Shown here: in pieces, positions 55,093 through 64,000 of the stretch
How positions within the stretch are numbered: the first letter of the stretch is position 1
Layout of the letters: each line of letters opens with the position of its first letter
NCBI GenBank assembly: GCA_947561585.1
Contig: CANNZV010003217.1
Location: 24 to 64,023 of the forward strand
Length of the DNA: 64,000 bases
Reading direction: 5' to 3'
Source of the DNA: Caprella mutica
Taxonomy: Eukaryota > Arthropoda > Malacostraca > Amphipoda > Caprellidae
Notes under the pieces: generated by a model
Told to the model about the DNA's origin: nothing
Seen by the model: only the letters and a program-made list of their open reading frames with translations
Database searches by the model: none
Program-made: the position numbers and the translations under genes

Positions 55093-55218
55093 GAAATAAC
55101 CGAGAAATGGTTTAAAAATGTACTAATTACAAAACAATCCCCTTTACCTTTGTGACCCTATATTTGATATCTCTAATTACACATGTTTCAGATATATTTA
55201 CTTTATTTCCTTACAATC
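55093..55218 (+). promoter_or_regulatory. Putative 5' UTR and proximal promoter of GNMT
   Basis: The only unique sequence between the hairpin array and the ATG. The start context is ACAATCATGA. If no upstream untranslated exon exists, the promoter must lie here or in the array. Confidence 0.35.
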
Positions 55219-58200
55219 ATGACCGACAACAGGGTTTTTCGCACCCGTTCTTTGGGTATTCCGGCAACGGGTGTGAGAGATCAATATGCAGATGGAGTAG
55301 CGGCCCATCTATGGGAACTGTATATAGGGGACAAAAGTGAGAGAACTAACATATACAGGTGAGAACTAACATATACAGGTGAGAACTAACATATACAGGT
55401 GAGAACTAACATATACAGGTGAGAACTAACATATACAGGTGAGAACTAACATATACAGGTGAGAACTAACATATACAGGTGAGAACTAACATATACAGGT
55501 GAGAACTAACATATACAGTTACACAGATAATTTAAATAAGCATGAAGTGTGCAGCACAACAAACTAGCGGATACAACAAACTACGAAAGACTAATAATAA
55601 TTGAAAAGAAGCTCTATCCTAAAACTGTCTGTGGTGAATGGAAGAGAGCTCCGAACTGTTGAATATTTTGTTTTTCTGTATTGCATTTTTTTTCTCATTT
55701 TTACCATGTTTATCATTTTTAACGCTACTTGCAGTTTTAGAGGATAGCGCTAGTGTTATGCTCTTCAACTACGAGGTATTAGATTTTGTGTTAGGTAGAC
55801 TCGTAGGCTTTATTTACTATCACCTCTTCATTTTCCTCTTCCATCCGTGAGTGCAGCCACCGGTTCTTGTGTCCCTTTTCGTCACATTCCTTGGTAAGTG
55901 ACTGCTTTCACAGAGTAGCTTTTCTGCATCCATTTCACTATCACTGACTGGCGGTAAGTGACTTTGTTAATGGAGTCACTTTCATTTCTGACTGCTTCTT
56001 CCAGTCCCTTCAAACCGGAACCCTTCACACATGCGTTAGAAAAATGGTAAAAAAACGCAAGTGTGAACGGCTACGTTCAAATTAATTGCAGCTAAACTTT
56101 TTCCATGAGTATATTTTAAACGCGGCGTTGAGAAACGCACGTGTGAAGATTGTAATGTGGCATTTCTTTGTACCTTCCAGAGACTTTATAATCCATCAGC
56201 TGAAGTCCAACAGCTGCAAAGATGTACTCGATGTTGCGTGTGGAACAGGGTGAGAACAAACGTAGATGTAAAGGGCCGTACACACGTAGAGTTTTTCAAG
56301 TCTTTCCACCAGACTTTTTGCTAAGCTCCTCCTACTTTTTCCACGAGAATATAAGAAAAAACGATATAATTGTAATTTATTTCAGTTGGTATCCATGATA
56401 CCTATTAAAATAAAAGTTAATGATTATAATATGACATTCGCAAATTGCAGAATGTTATGTTTAGTTAGCATTTATTTATCATCTTGTTACTCGCATAACT
56501 CAAAAAGTGATTAACCAAATTGTTTGAAATTTGGTGGGACCATTGGTCATTATCCAGGAACCAGTTGGTTAGACTTTGAGAGCGATCGGGTCAAAGGTCA
56601 TTAACAAAAGGATCATTGATGGTCTAGGTCATATATATATATATATATATAAAACCGTCTTAGTTATGCGCTCTACGAGTGCCCGTCATCTAGTTACATG
56701 TTTTTTGAGAACGCAAGTATTTCTTGGAGAACACTTTGCCAGTTCCTGCAGTCTGGCCTGTAGCTTGGGGTAATTACTACCTAATAAATAAACTAATGTG
56801 CTTCATAGATAACTATTAAAATTATTATTATACTAATTGATAATATAATGAAACTAGATTATGAGTTATAAATGACCTTGACCTTTGACCTGATCACTCC
56901 CTAAATTCTACCAGTAGGTCACTGGACATTGAACAATCGTTTCACCAAATTTCAGGCAATTTGGTTGAATACTTTTTGAGTTAAGTGAATAACAAGATGA
57001 TAAATATTAAATATATAAATAAATAAACCACGGCATAAATATAACCTTCCCGCATTCTGCGAAGGTAATGAGAAATAGTGTGTAGCTAATCGTAAACCCA
57101 CAGACCAAGTGGTGAGTCAGTGGCCAGAATAATATCGCGTCTTGCAGGACTGTTAATTCCTTATTTTGGGTCACTTAACTGGCAATCTGGCGTCATTTCA
57201 ATGGAGTAATGATACAACTGAAACAAAATAAGGTTTCCAGCGTCTAATATCGCTGCAACACTCCTCTCTCTAGTGTAGTTTATCATAACTCTATAATATT
57301 AGAGGTTATTTAAACTCTGCCTTGAAGGTTTTTTCAAGTATAAACCTTTCGAATAGAAATCTTTTTATTCGAAAGCTTGAAACCTGAAAAAAAACCTTCA
57401 AGGCAAGAGTTAAAATAACCTCTAATAATATGTATTTCCCGTTGAGTTTATACATATCATAACTCTCTGTCTCAAAGCCACATGCTCTCACTATAGAGTT
57501 GACTCCATCATGCTACTAGAGGAAGGCTTCAAGATGACCAGTGTGGACCTGTCCGATAAAATGCTCAAACACGCTCTGGCTACAAGATGGGACAGGAGGA
57601 AAGAACCGCAGTTTGATGAGTGGAGTGAGTCTAATAGAGTCGAGAGTCTTGGAGTGAGTCTAATAGAGTCAAGAGTCTTGGAGTGAGTCAAATAGAGTCA
57701 ATAGTCTTGGAGTGAGTCTTAATAGAGTCAATAGTCTTGGAGTGAGTCTTAATAGAGTCAATAGTCTTGGAGTGAGTCTTAATAGAGTCAATAGTCTTGG
57801 AGTGAGTCTTAATAGAGTCGAGAGTCTTGGAGTGAGTCTTAATAGAGTCGAGAGTCTTGGAGTGAGTCTAGAGTCTGTGAGAGAGTCGTGAATATGACGT
57901 TATGACGTCACGCACACAACATATTCCCATTGTCCTCGCTTTCAATGTCACAGTACCTGTTCATTCAGTGAGAGTACAATCTATATCTATACTATGATAA
58001 GAGACTCGTCTGTCTGTCCGTGTGTCACAAAATGTGTCAAACAGTCATTCTATCAAGAGCGCCTCATAAAGTTGGTGTAAATAAGAGAAAAATCAAAGAA
58101 ACAGAAATAGAAAAGAAAAACAAATAATTTACTGCAGTATCATGACTACGGGGGTAACTCTATAATTATTAATTGGAAATATGAGAGTTTTGATTCTAAA

Positions 58201-61200
58201 GAGTAAAAAATATAATTTTTGATAAATTGAATATATTGTATACATATGTGTGCATTTGAATGTAACCTTAAACCCATTATACTAATTGAACACTCAATGA
58301 ATGAACAACAGGTACTGTACTAGTATTATAATGGGTTTGAGATTATATTTAAATGCATACATATACAATATATTAATTTAATTTTAGTGTGACCTCCGTA
58401 TCTATAATACTGCAGCAAATTATTAGTTTATCATTCCAATTAGCGTTTTCTCTTCTTTACACCAACTTTATGAGGCGCTGTTGATAGAATGACTGTTTGA
58501 CACATTTTGTGACACACAGACAGACAGACGCGGCTCTTATTATAGTATAGATTTCCCGCTATGAAACCTAGATGGCAGCACGGAGACATTATGGAACAGA
58601 AATTAGCGAGAGTGGTGTATCTTACTGTAGTATAATATCTTTGCTAGTGCTACCTAACAAAGATATCTCTTTAGAGTTTACAGATGAAAAATGTTTATAA
58701 TATATTTTCTTATAGTAAATACTTTCTTATAGTATATATTTTCTTATAGTAAAAATTTTCTTATAGTATATATTTTCTTATAGTATATCTTTTCAGTAAT
58801 TGAACAAGGAGACTGGCTGACGCTGTTAGATGACATTCCTAACCATGGCCCATACGATGCTGTCATATGCCTTGGCAACTCTTTTGCACATCTTGGAGAT
58901 GAGGAGAACACTCACGCGAAACACAGGTGAGGAGAACACTCACGCGAAACACAGGTGAGGAGAACACTCACGCGAAACACAGGTGAGGAGAACACTCACG
59001 CTAAACACAGGTGAGGAGAACACTCACGCTAAACACAGGTGAGGAGAACACTCACGCTAAACACAGGTGAGGAGAACACTCACGCGAAACACAGGTGAGG
59101 AGAACACTCACGCTAAACACAGGTGAGGAGAACACTCACGCTAAACACAGGTGAGGAGAACACTCACACATTATTTGACAAGTTTGAACATTATTTGACA
59201 AGTTTGAACATTATTTGACAAGTTTGAACATTATTTGACAAGTTTGAACATTATTTGACAAGTTTGAACATTATTTGACAAGTTTGAACATTATTTGACA
59301 AGTTTGAACATTATTTGACAAGTTTGAACATTATTTGACAAGTTTGAACATTATTTGACAAGTTTGAACATTATTTGACAAGTTTGAACATTATTTGACA
59401 AGTTTGAACATTATTTGACAAGTTTGAACATTATTTGACAAGTTTGAACATTATTTGACAAGTTTGAACATTATTTGACAAGTTTGAACATTATTTGACA
59501 AGTTTGAACATTATTTGACAAGTTTGAACATTATTTGACAAGTTTGAACATTATTTGACAAGTTTGAACATTATTTGACAAGTTTGAACATTATTTGACA
59601 AGTTTGAACATTATTTGACAAGTTTGAACATTATTTGACAAGTTTGAACATTATTTGACAAGTTTGAACATTATTTGACAAGTTTGAACATTATTTGACA
59701 AGTTTGAACATTATTTGACAAGTTTGAACATTATTTGACAAGTTTGAACATTATTTGACAAGTTTGAACATTTAAGAACATGTAAAAAGTTCTTAAATTT
59801 AATACTCAATTCCAATAAAGAAGACATTTTCAGCAGCGCTATGATCTTTTCATTACAGAATTGCGTTGAGAAATTTCGCCCAGATGGTCAAACCTGGTGG
59901 AATACTGATAATCGATCACCGTAATTACGACTATATTCTAGAGCACGGAAAAGCACCTACACACAATATATACTACAATGTAAGTAACTAAAGACACATT
60001 ACCGTACAAGGTATGCTATGCCTTCATACGAATACGCACAGATGTGACCCTGCAAAATTAGATTATATAGTATACAGAGGGTTGAATGCTTTTTTCATGG
60101 CATCTGTACACTGCAGAAACAACCATGTCAAACTCCTTATATAGAAATAAATATTTAACCCGCTGTATAGTAGCTATATAGAGTAAGCAATCTAATTTTT
60201 TACCAGAAGTGTGTTCGTATTTGTTTATCCGTAGTCTAAATTTTGTATCAAGGTGTAGCATACCTTGGTAAGTTAATATACCTTGATTAACAGAGTTACG
60301 AGTTATTGGACAGTTCTACATATTCGTTCATATAGAAAAGTACAAAATATAACTGTATAAATAGCTATTTTAACTGTCCACTAACTTGAATCCTGCCACA
60401 GTTACAATAACTGAAATTCTAGGTAGGTATTGTTTTGTAATTCCTAATTATATTTAAAAACAATTAATACTCATTTTAGATTTATTCCTCTTTTATGTTT
60501 TTGATATCATCTCTCTACCATACAAATTTATTAGTAACTCATTCTTCTTCTAATTTCAGAGTAAACACGTAGAATCCATCAAAACCTCAGTCGTTTACGC
60601 AGAAAAGAACCCGATTCTGGTGACTCTCGACTACAACATGCGACTCGATGAAAATGATTCCCTTAACGCGGCTGTGCAGACTTGCAGTCATTGCAAAAAA
60701 GCAACCGTTGTGTCCGCTCCCAGGAAGTGAGTTCAAATTTCAGTTTGAATTCTTTAAAATGTTCATTTAAATCAATAATAACCTCCTGATACCAATTGAA
60801 ACACTCTTTAATAACTCAATTCATAACCCTAATTAAAATTCTCTTGTCCTAATTATAATTTAACTCGCATCCCAAATTTTAACTTCTATTGTTATTTGGA
60901 TACCACAGTAGATGCATATATTGTAATGTGTTTCAGCTGTCTCTTTTCAATAATTACCTAAAGGGCTGTACACACGCAGGGTTTTTTAAGTCTTTCCACC
61001 AGACTTTTTGCTAAGCTCCTACTTTTTCCACGAGAATATAAGAAAAAACGATATAATTATTATTTATTTCAGTTGGTATCCATGATACCAAATAATTTTC
61101 TGATATTCTCGTGGAAAAAGTAGGAGGAGCTTAGCAAAAAGTGTAGTGGAAAGACTTAAAAACTTCTACGTGTGTACAGCCCTTTACTCCTAACTTCTTC

Positions 61201-61373
61201 CCTCCAGACAGTTCCGTCTATCCTACTACCCCCACCAGGTGAAGGACTTCACGAGTCTCCTGCAGGAGATATTTGGCTCTGAAGCAAAGCAGTCCGTGTA
61301 CGGTGACTTCAAACCCGTTCAAGAGAACCAAAATCCTGCCTTCTTCATACACGTCATCAAGAAACCAGAATAG
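55219..61373 (+). CDS. Gnmt: Glycine N-methyltransferase, complete, 306 aa
   Basis: Seven exons: 55219-55358, 56181-56249, 57497-57624, 58797-58926, 59859-59979, 60560-60726 and 61208-61373 (TAG). All have GT-AG junctions and matching phases; the total is 921 nt. The enzyme methylates glycine to sarcosine with S-adenosylmethionine and sets the cytosolic SAM/SAH ratio. Visible features are the N-terminal RTRSLGI...[18 protein letters not shown] (substrate-side arm), SAM motif [13 protein letters not shown] (62-73), [22 protein letters not shown] (133-145), [11 protein letters not shown] and FRLSYYPH, ending GDFKP...FFIHVIKK. It is about ten residues longer than vertebrate GNMT; the extra part includes a CSHC pair in exon 6 that vertebrate enzymes lack. 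Introns 1, 3 and 4 each start with a tandem array of splice donors, and exons 1 and 4 end within the first array unit. Introns 1, 2, 3 and 6 also carry transposons or MITEs. Confidence 0.96.
55359..55518 (+). repeat. 20-bp array of splice donors, GNMT intron 1
   Basis: Eight perfect units GTGAGAACTAACATATACAG starting at the exon 1 donor. Each unit has a GTGAGA donor, an ACTAAC branch-like word and a terminal CAG. The last 22 coding bases of exon 1 (55337-55358) are the same unit with a 2-bp insertion. Confidence 0.95.
55525..56010 (+). repeat. Dispersed repeat family E, long copy in GNMT intron 1
   Basis: Matches 27051-27925 in the opposite orientation (AACTAGCGGATACAACAAAC; CAGTTTTAGAGGATAGCGC; TTCAACTACGAGGTATTAGA) and ends with the shared TAGCTTTTCTGCATCC and CTGCTTCTTCCAGTCCC motifs. 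Confidence 0.7.
56272..56405. mobile_element. MITE family A, left half A4, in GNMT intron 2
   Basis: TAA then AGGGCCGTACACACGTAGAG through ACGATATAATTGTAATTT to the core TTGGTATCCATGATACC, where it stops. It begins 22 bp after exon 2. Confidence 0.85.
56440..57070. mobile_element. Foldback element of about 630 bp in GNMT intron 2
   Basis: Arms of about 150 bp: ATTTATCATCTTGTTACTCG, AACTCAAAAAGTGATTAACC, AATTTGGTGGGACCAT on the left and reversed equivalents (TTGGTTGAATACTTTTTGAG, AACAAGATGATAAAT) on the right. Ends carry CGCAAATTGCAGAATG and CATTCTGCGAAGGT. An (AT)n tract lies at about 56634-56651. No transposase. Confidence 0.75.
57293..57429. mobile_element. Small perfect hairpin in GNMT intron 2
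   Basis: AATATTAGAGGTTATTTAAA and CTGCCTTGAAGGTTTTTTCA are mirrored by ACCTTCAAGGCAAGAGTT and AAAATAACCTCTAATAATA. It ends 67 bp before exon 3. Confidence 0.85.
57625..57875 (+). repeat. 29-30-bp array of splice donors, GNMT intron 3
   Basis: Starts at the exon 3 donor. Nine GTGAGT motifs at 57625, 57654, 57683, 57712, 57742, 57772, 57802, 57832 and 57862, each preceded by TTGGA (the exon itself ends GTGGA). The unit contains CTAATAGAGTCGAGAGTC. Units change from 29 to 30 bp after the third. Confidence 0.95.
57986..58552. mobile_element. MITE with about 100-bp inverted ends in GNMT intron 3
   Basis: Left ATCTATACTATGATAAGAGA, CACAAAATGTGTCAAACAGT, AGCGCCTCATAAAGTTGGTG; the right end mirrors all three, ending CTCTTATTATAGTATAGAT. 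The central part also pairs (CATATGTGTGCATTTGAATG). It is 567 bp with no open frame. A fragment with ACTTTATGAGGCGCT occurs at 23553. Confidence 0.85.
58700..58796 (+). repeat. Repeated acceptor-like motif at the end of GNMT intron 3
   Basis: Five copies of TTTTCTTATAG-TA (one ACTTTCTTATAG) at roughly 15-17-bp spacing lead into the real acceptor TATCTTTTCAG-TA of exon 4. Each has a pyrimidine run, AG and the TA with which the exon begins. Confidence 0.85.
58927..59168 (+). repeat. 28-bp array of splice donors, GNMT intron 4
   Basis: Nine GTGAGG donors at exact 28-bp spacing from 58927 to 59151; each unit is GTGAGGAGAACACTCACGCG plus AAACACAG (G/T at one site). The last 28 coding bases of exon 4 (58899-58926) are the same unit with its first base A instead of G, so that copy has AT where the donors have GT. 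Confidence 0.96.
59169..59768. repeat. 20-bp minisatellite, 30 identical copies, GNMT intron 4
   Basis: CATTATTTGACAAGTTTGAA thirty times with no base difference that I can find. It follows directly on the donor array. The lack of any variant suggests very recent expansion or very active homogenisation, or a collapsed or filled assembly. Confidence 0.97.
60962..61183. mobile_element. MITE family A, copy A5, in GNMT intron 6
   Basis: Ends AGGGCTGTACACACGC and ACGTGTGTACAGCCCT with TAA on the left and TTA on the right. The core is partly deleted. It ends 24 bp before exon 7; the sequence between contains CTCCTAAC and the pyrimidine tract. Confidence 0.85.
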
Positions 61374-61546
61374 AAGCCTATTCAATATTCCAAATCAGGA
61401 TTTATTGTATTTAGGGAATTAAGATTAAAATTTGATAACGATTTATTTATTCACTTTTACAGCTTCTATTTTATTTCGCACTGCGTGATACCGTTTCTAT
61501 GATTGTATACCACTGTTATATGACTATATAATATATATATTCTTAA

Positions 61547-61552
61547 AATAAA
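61547..61552 (+). terminator. GNMT poly(A) signal
   Basis: AATAAA 174 bp after the GNMT stop codon, in an AT-rich 3' UTR. Confidence 0.7.
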
Positions 61553-61574
61553 CTGAAACAATTGATGAGACCTT

Positions 61575-61580
61575 TTTATT
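61575..61580 (-). terminator. Poly(A) signal of the convergent gene
   Basis: AATAAA on the minus strand, 129 bp after that gene's stop codon and only 23 bp from the GNMT signal. The two transcripts must overlap at their 3' ends. Confidence 0.65.
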
Positions 61581-61708
61581 CTTAATCAGAAGAATAAAGC
61601 AATGACTTTCTATAACTGATGACAATTCATCACAGACTACAGAAAATTGTTCACTATACAGGCCACATCTTAACTCATTCACTATAGAGGAGATCTACTG
61701 CAAAGAAG

Positions 61709-61882
61709 TTATTTTTTTCTCCTTTTAAAAGGCTTGAAAACTAGTAAACTCTTATGCGTCACTGCAACTTGTTCCAGCAAAGCGTTTCCATCAGTTAGAG
61801 GTACATCATTCTCAGTGTTGTGGAGGGAGAACCTGCGCCACACTGACCGCCAGTTGATGCCCCTCTGGATGCCTTTTCTTCC
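61709..61882 (-). CDS. Last coding exon of an unrecognised gene
   Basis: Fifty-seven codons plus TAA on the minus strand, beginning at a good acceptor (TTTTCCAG-GGAAG) in phase 0: GRKGIQRGINWRSVWRRFSL, then HNTENDVPLTDGNALLEQVA and a basic tail ending KPFKRRKK, which could be a nuclear or nucleolar signal. I do not recognise the family. The upstream exon is not in the window unless it lies in the array at 63476-64000, whose minus strand carries tandem ATG|GTGAGT donors and could be read in phase as TVDM before GRKG. The intron contains a 1.5-kb transposon. Confidence 0.7.
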   Translation of the reverse strand, partial: GRKGIQRGINWRSVWRRFSLHNTENDVPLTDGNALLEQVAVTHKSLLVFKPFKRRKK

Positions 61883-61941
61883 CTGGAAAACATTGCAATA
61901 GGAGAAAAAAACTAAATAACATTTTGGTAGAAATATCATAA

Positions 61942-63432
61942 AACTAGTGTACTTTCCCGTTAAGAATAACGTGTCATCATCAATACCAATTTATTACCCG
62001 TTATTAGGTTACTTTTAATGAATTGAATTAAAATTAATTTTTTTTTCTTACATGTCGAAAATGTGGAACCGACCAAAAATTAAGAACTTACCCTACAGCT
62101 AATACTAAATTCAAAGAAAAATCCAAAATAAGAAGGTTAATAAGAATGTTCTTCTCCACTGTAAATTAAAATTTCTCTGGAATTGCTTTAAATTTGTAGA
62201 GCTAAGGTTATATAACAGTTAGCAGAAAAGATATCAAGTATTTGCTTCATAATTAATCATGCATCTTAATCTAATGAAGTATCGAATCGTCGGACAAATG
62301 AGTTCAAATACTAAATGTAAAGAAATTTCACGTCATATGAGGCCAGGTGATAGGCAGTCACTTAGAGTTGTGTTTTTCTTAACAATGTGATGTAATTTTA
62401 AACCTATCCTTCGAACATTTGTGAAATATTGGACTGACAGTGAAAAAAAGTTAGATTTAGTCATTATTTGAAGTTAGCAGAAATAAAAAGCACCCTATAT
62501 GGCAGAAGATATTACCGATGACCTGTACACTTCATGTCACTCTACCAACATGTGATGGCTACAGGAGTGATGTCATATTGTGGAATAAACCCTATTACAA
62601 AATGAGGGTTACTAGTTTAATAATGGCTTGTCCAAAAATCAGATTCAAAATTTAGAAAAATCTGTCCGCACATCTGTAACATTCGGCGCCCATTGGCCGC
62701 CAGTAGCTTTGGGTTTAAACTCTGGCCAGGTATATAATTGCGGTATATATTCTCTCATTAAATTTAAGGTGTGGGTGATGTCGTGAGTTTTAAATCCTTT
62801 TCAGTATCATTTTTATGCATGTAATATTAGTCCATCATAATATTTAATATACGTCCTTAAAATAACTTGATTGGGCAGAAATATCGTAAATAACGAATAT
62901 AACATATGTCCGAAATTTTGAGAACATTTTCGATTTTTGTCTGAAATAACGATTTCTCGGTAGTTGTATATTTTGTATATATTCAAAATTTTTTACTTCA
63001 AAAACAAAACTGAAAAATGATTACATCGTGTAGTGACATTTTCTAAAGATTACATTTCAATCATCAGATTTTAAATAGATGCAGAAATGCGCCTACACCA
63101 TCACTTTGAATGAAATAAAACGTAATCGTCCAACCATGCGGTTTTTACCCTCCTAATAATTTCCCTCGTGTGTTTTTTATTTATTTTGTGTCCGCTTTTA
63201 CACTACGGGTATTAAAGATGAAGAATGTAACTATGATACGCACGGGAATATATTGACTTGATATTTAAATTCCCCTGTTTTTATTCAATTTTTTAATGTA
63301 TTTTATCTATAAAATAAATTAGACTATGCAGAAAATTTAATTTCAATTGAATTCATTAAAAGTAACCTAATAACGGGTAATGAATTGGTATTGGTGATGA
63401 CACGTTATTCTTAACCGGAAAATACACTAGTT
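61942..63432. mobile_element. 1.5-kb DNA element with about 90-bp inverted ends
   Basis: Left AACTAGTGTACTTTCCCGTT, AAGAATAACGTGTCATCATC, AATACCAATTTATTACCCGT, TATTAGGTTACTTTTAATGA; the right end mirrors all four with few changes. TAA flanks both sides (61939-61941, 63433-63435). The 1.3-kb inside is AT-rich with no open frame above 60 codons, so it is non-autonomous. A TAA duplication suggests PIF/Harbinger, but the superfamily is not certain. Confidence 0.85.
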
Positions 63433-63475
63433 TAAGAAGTATTCACAGACAGACTTAGAAGCTTTCAGTGCTCTT

Positions 63476-64000
63476 CACTCACCATATCCACTGTTACTGC
63501 AGTTCTCAGAGCTCTTCACTCACCATATCCACTGTTACTGCAGTTCTCAGAGCTCTTCACTCACCATATCCACTGTTACTGCAGTTCTCAGAGCTCTTCA
63601 CTCACCATATCCACTGTTACTGCAGTTCTCAGAGCTCTTCACTCACCATATCCACTGTTACTGCAGTTCTCAGAGCTCTTCACTCACCATATCCACTGTT
63701 ACTGCAGTTCTCAATGCTCTTCACTCACCATATCCACTGTTACTGCAGTTCTCAGAGCTCTTCACTCACCATATCCACTGTTACTGCAGTTCTCAGAGCT
63801 CTTCACTCACCATATCCACTGTTACTGCAGTTCTCAATGCTCTTCACTCACCATATCCACTGTTACTGCAGTTCTCAATGCTCTTCACTCACCATATCCA
63901 CTGTTACTGCAGTTTTCAGTGCTCTTCACTCATCATATCCACTGTTACTGCAGTTTTCAGTGCTCTTCACTCACCATATCCACTGTTACTGCAGTTTTCA
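63476..64000 (-). repeat. 41-bp array of splice donors, open at the right edge
   Basis: Thirteen units of 41 bp. Read on the minus strand, each has AACTGCAGTAACAGTGGATA, then TG|GTGAGTGAAGAGC. Twelve keep GTGAGT; the unit at about 63927 has AT instead of GT. The arrangement matches the GNMT donor arrays, but the exon at its head lies beyond the window. Confidence 0.93.

Noticed and set aside
55152..55340. 62-codon open frame starting at 55152 over GNMT exon 1
   Set aside because: Wrong frame. The frame from 55219 matches the GNMT N-terminus and joins exon 2 in phase.
56633..56651. (AT)n tract as a TATA-type promoter
   Set aside because: It lies in the middle of a foldback element inside GNMT intron 2; simple repeat only.

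Overview
This is a eukaryotic, AT-rich, animal window, almost certainly from an arthropod. It has spliced genes with GT-AG introns, no operons, and a knirps-type (NR0A) orphan nuclear receptor, a family known from arthropods. I cannot narrow the species; a crustacean or other non-model arthropod with a repeat-rich genome would fit.

Five protein-coding loci can be supported by joining exons by hand. (1) 10543-12303, minus: a four-exon secreted PAN/apple plus F5/8C (fucolectin-like) protein, with two frame breaks in A-rich runs. (2) 24624-26612, plus: a complete three-exon knirps-family transcription factor of 425 residues with a PIDLS CtBP-binding motif. (3) 28917-35784, minus: a complete ten-exon adenylosuccinate synthetase of 446 residues. 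(4) 55219-61373, plus: a complete seven-exon glycine N-methyltransferase of 306 residues. (5) 61709-61882, minus: the last coding exon of an unrecognised gene that converges on GNMT, its poly(A) signal only about 30 bp away; the rest of that gene lies beyond the right edge. A decayed Tc1-like transposon sits at 45.57-46.89 kb.

Everything else is repeats. More than twenty minisatellites with units of 12-71 bp make up roughly a third of the window. The largest are 15164-21826 (19-bp unit), 40482-45272 (20/26-bp units), 1-2600 (32 bp), 8639-10137 (71 bp), 6249-7415 (39 bp) and 53950-55092 (62 bp, each unit a hairpin). Between them lie at least two dozen short foldback or MITE-like elements. Several have readable target-site duplications: TAA/TTA (PIF/Harbinger-like), TTAA (piggyBac-like), TA (pogo/Tc1-like) and one 8-bp duplication (hAT-like) nested inside another element.

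The most unusual signal is in GNMT. Introns 1, 3 and 4 each begin with a minisatellite whose unit starts exactly at the 5' splice site, so 8, 9 and 9 GTGAG donor motifs follow each other in register. In introns 1 and 4 the last stretch of coding exon is itself the first unit of the array. Intron 3 also ends with repeated acceptor-like motifs. The gene at the right edge has 12 tandem ATG|GTGAGT donors on its own sense strand. This looks like repeated tandem duplication across exon-intron junctions. A second pattern is that one MITE family sits within about 25 bp of an exon edge in four of its five copies.

All counts and splice joins were done by eye; family names rest on motif recognition, not on database searches.
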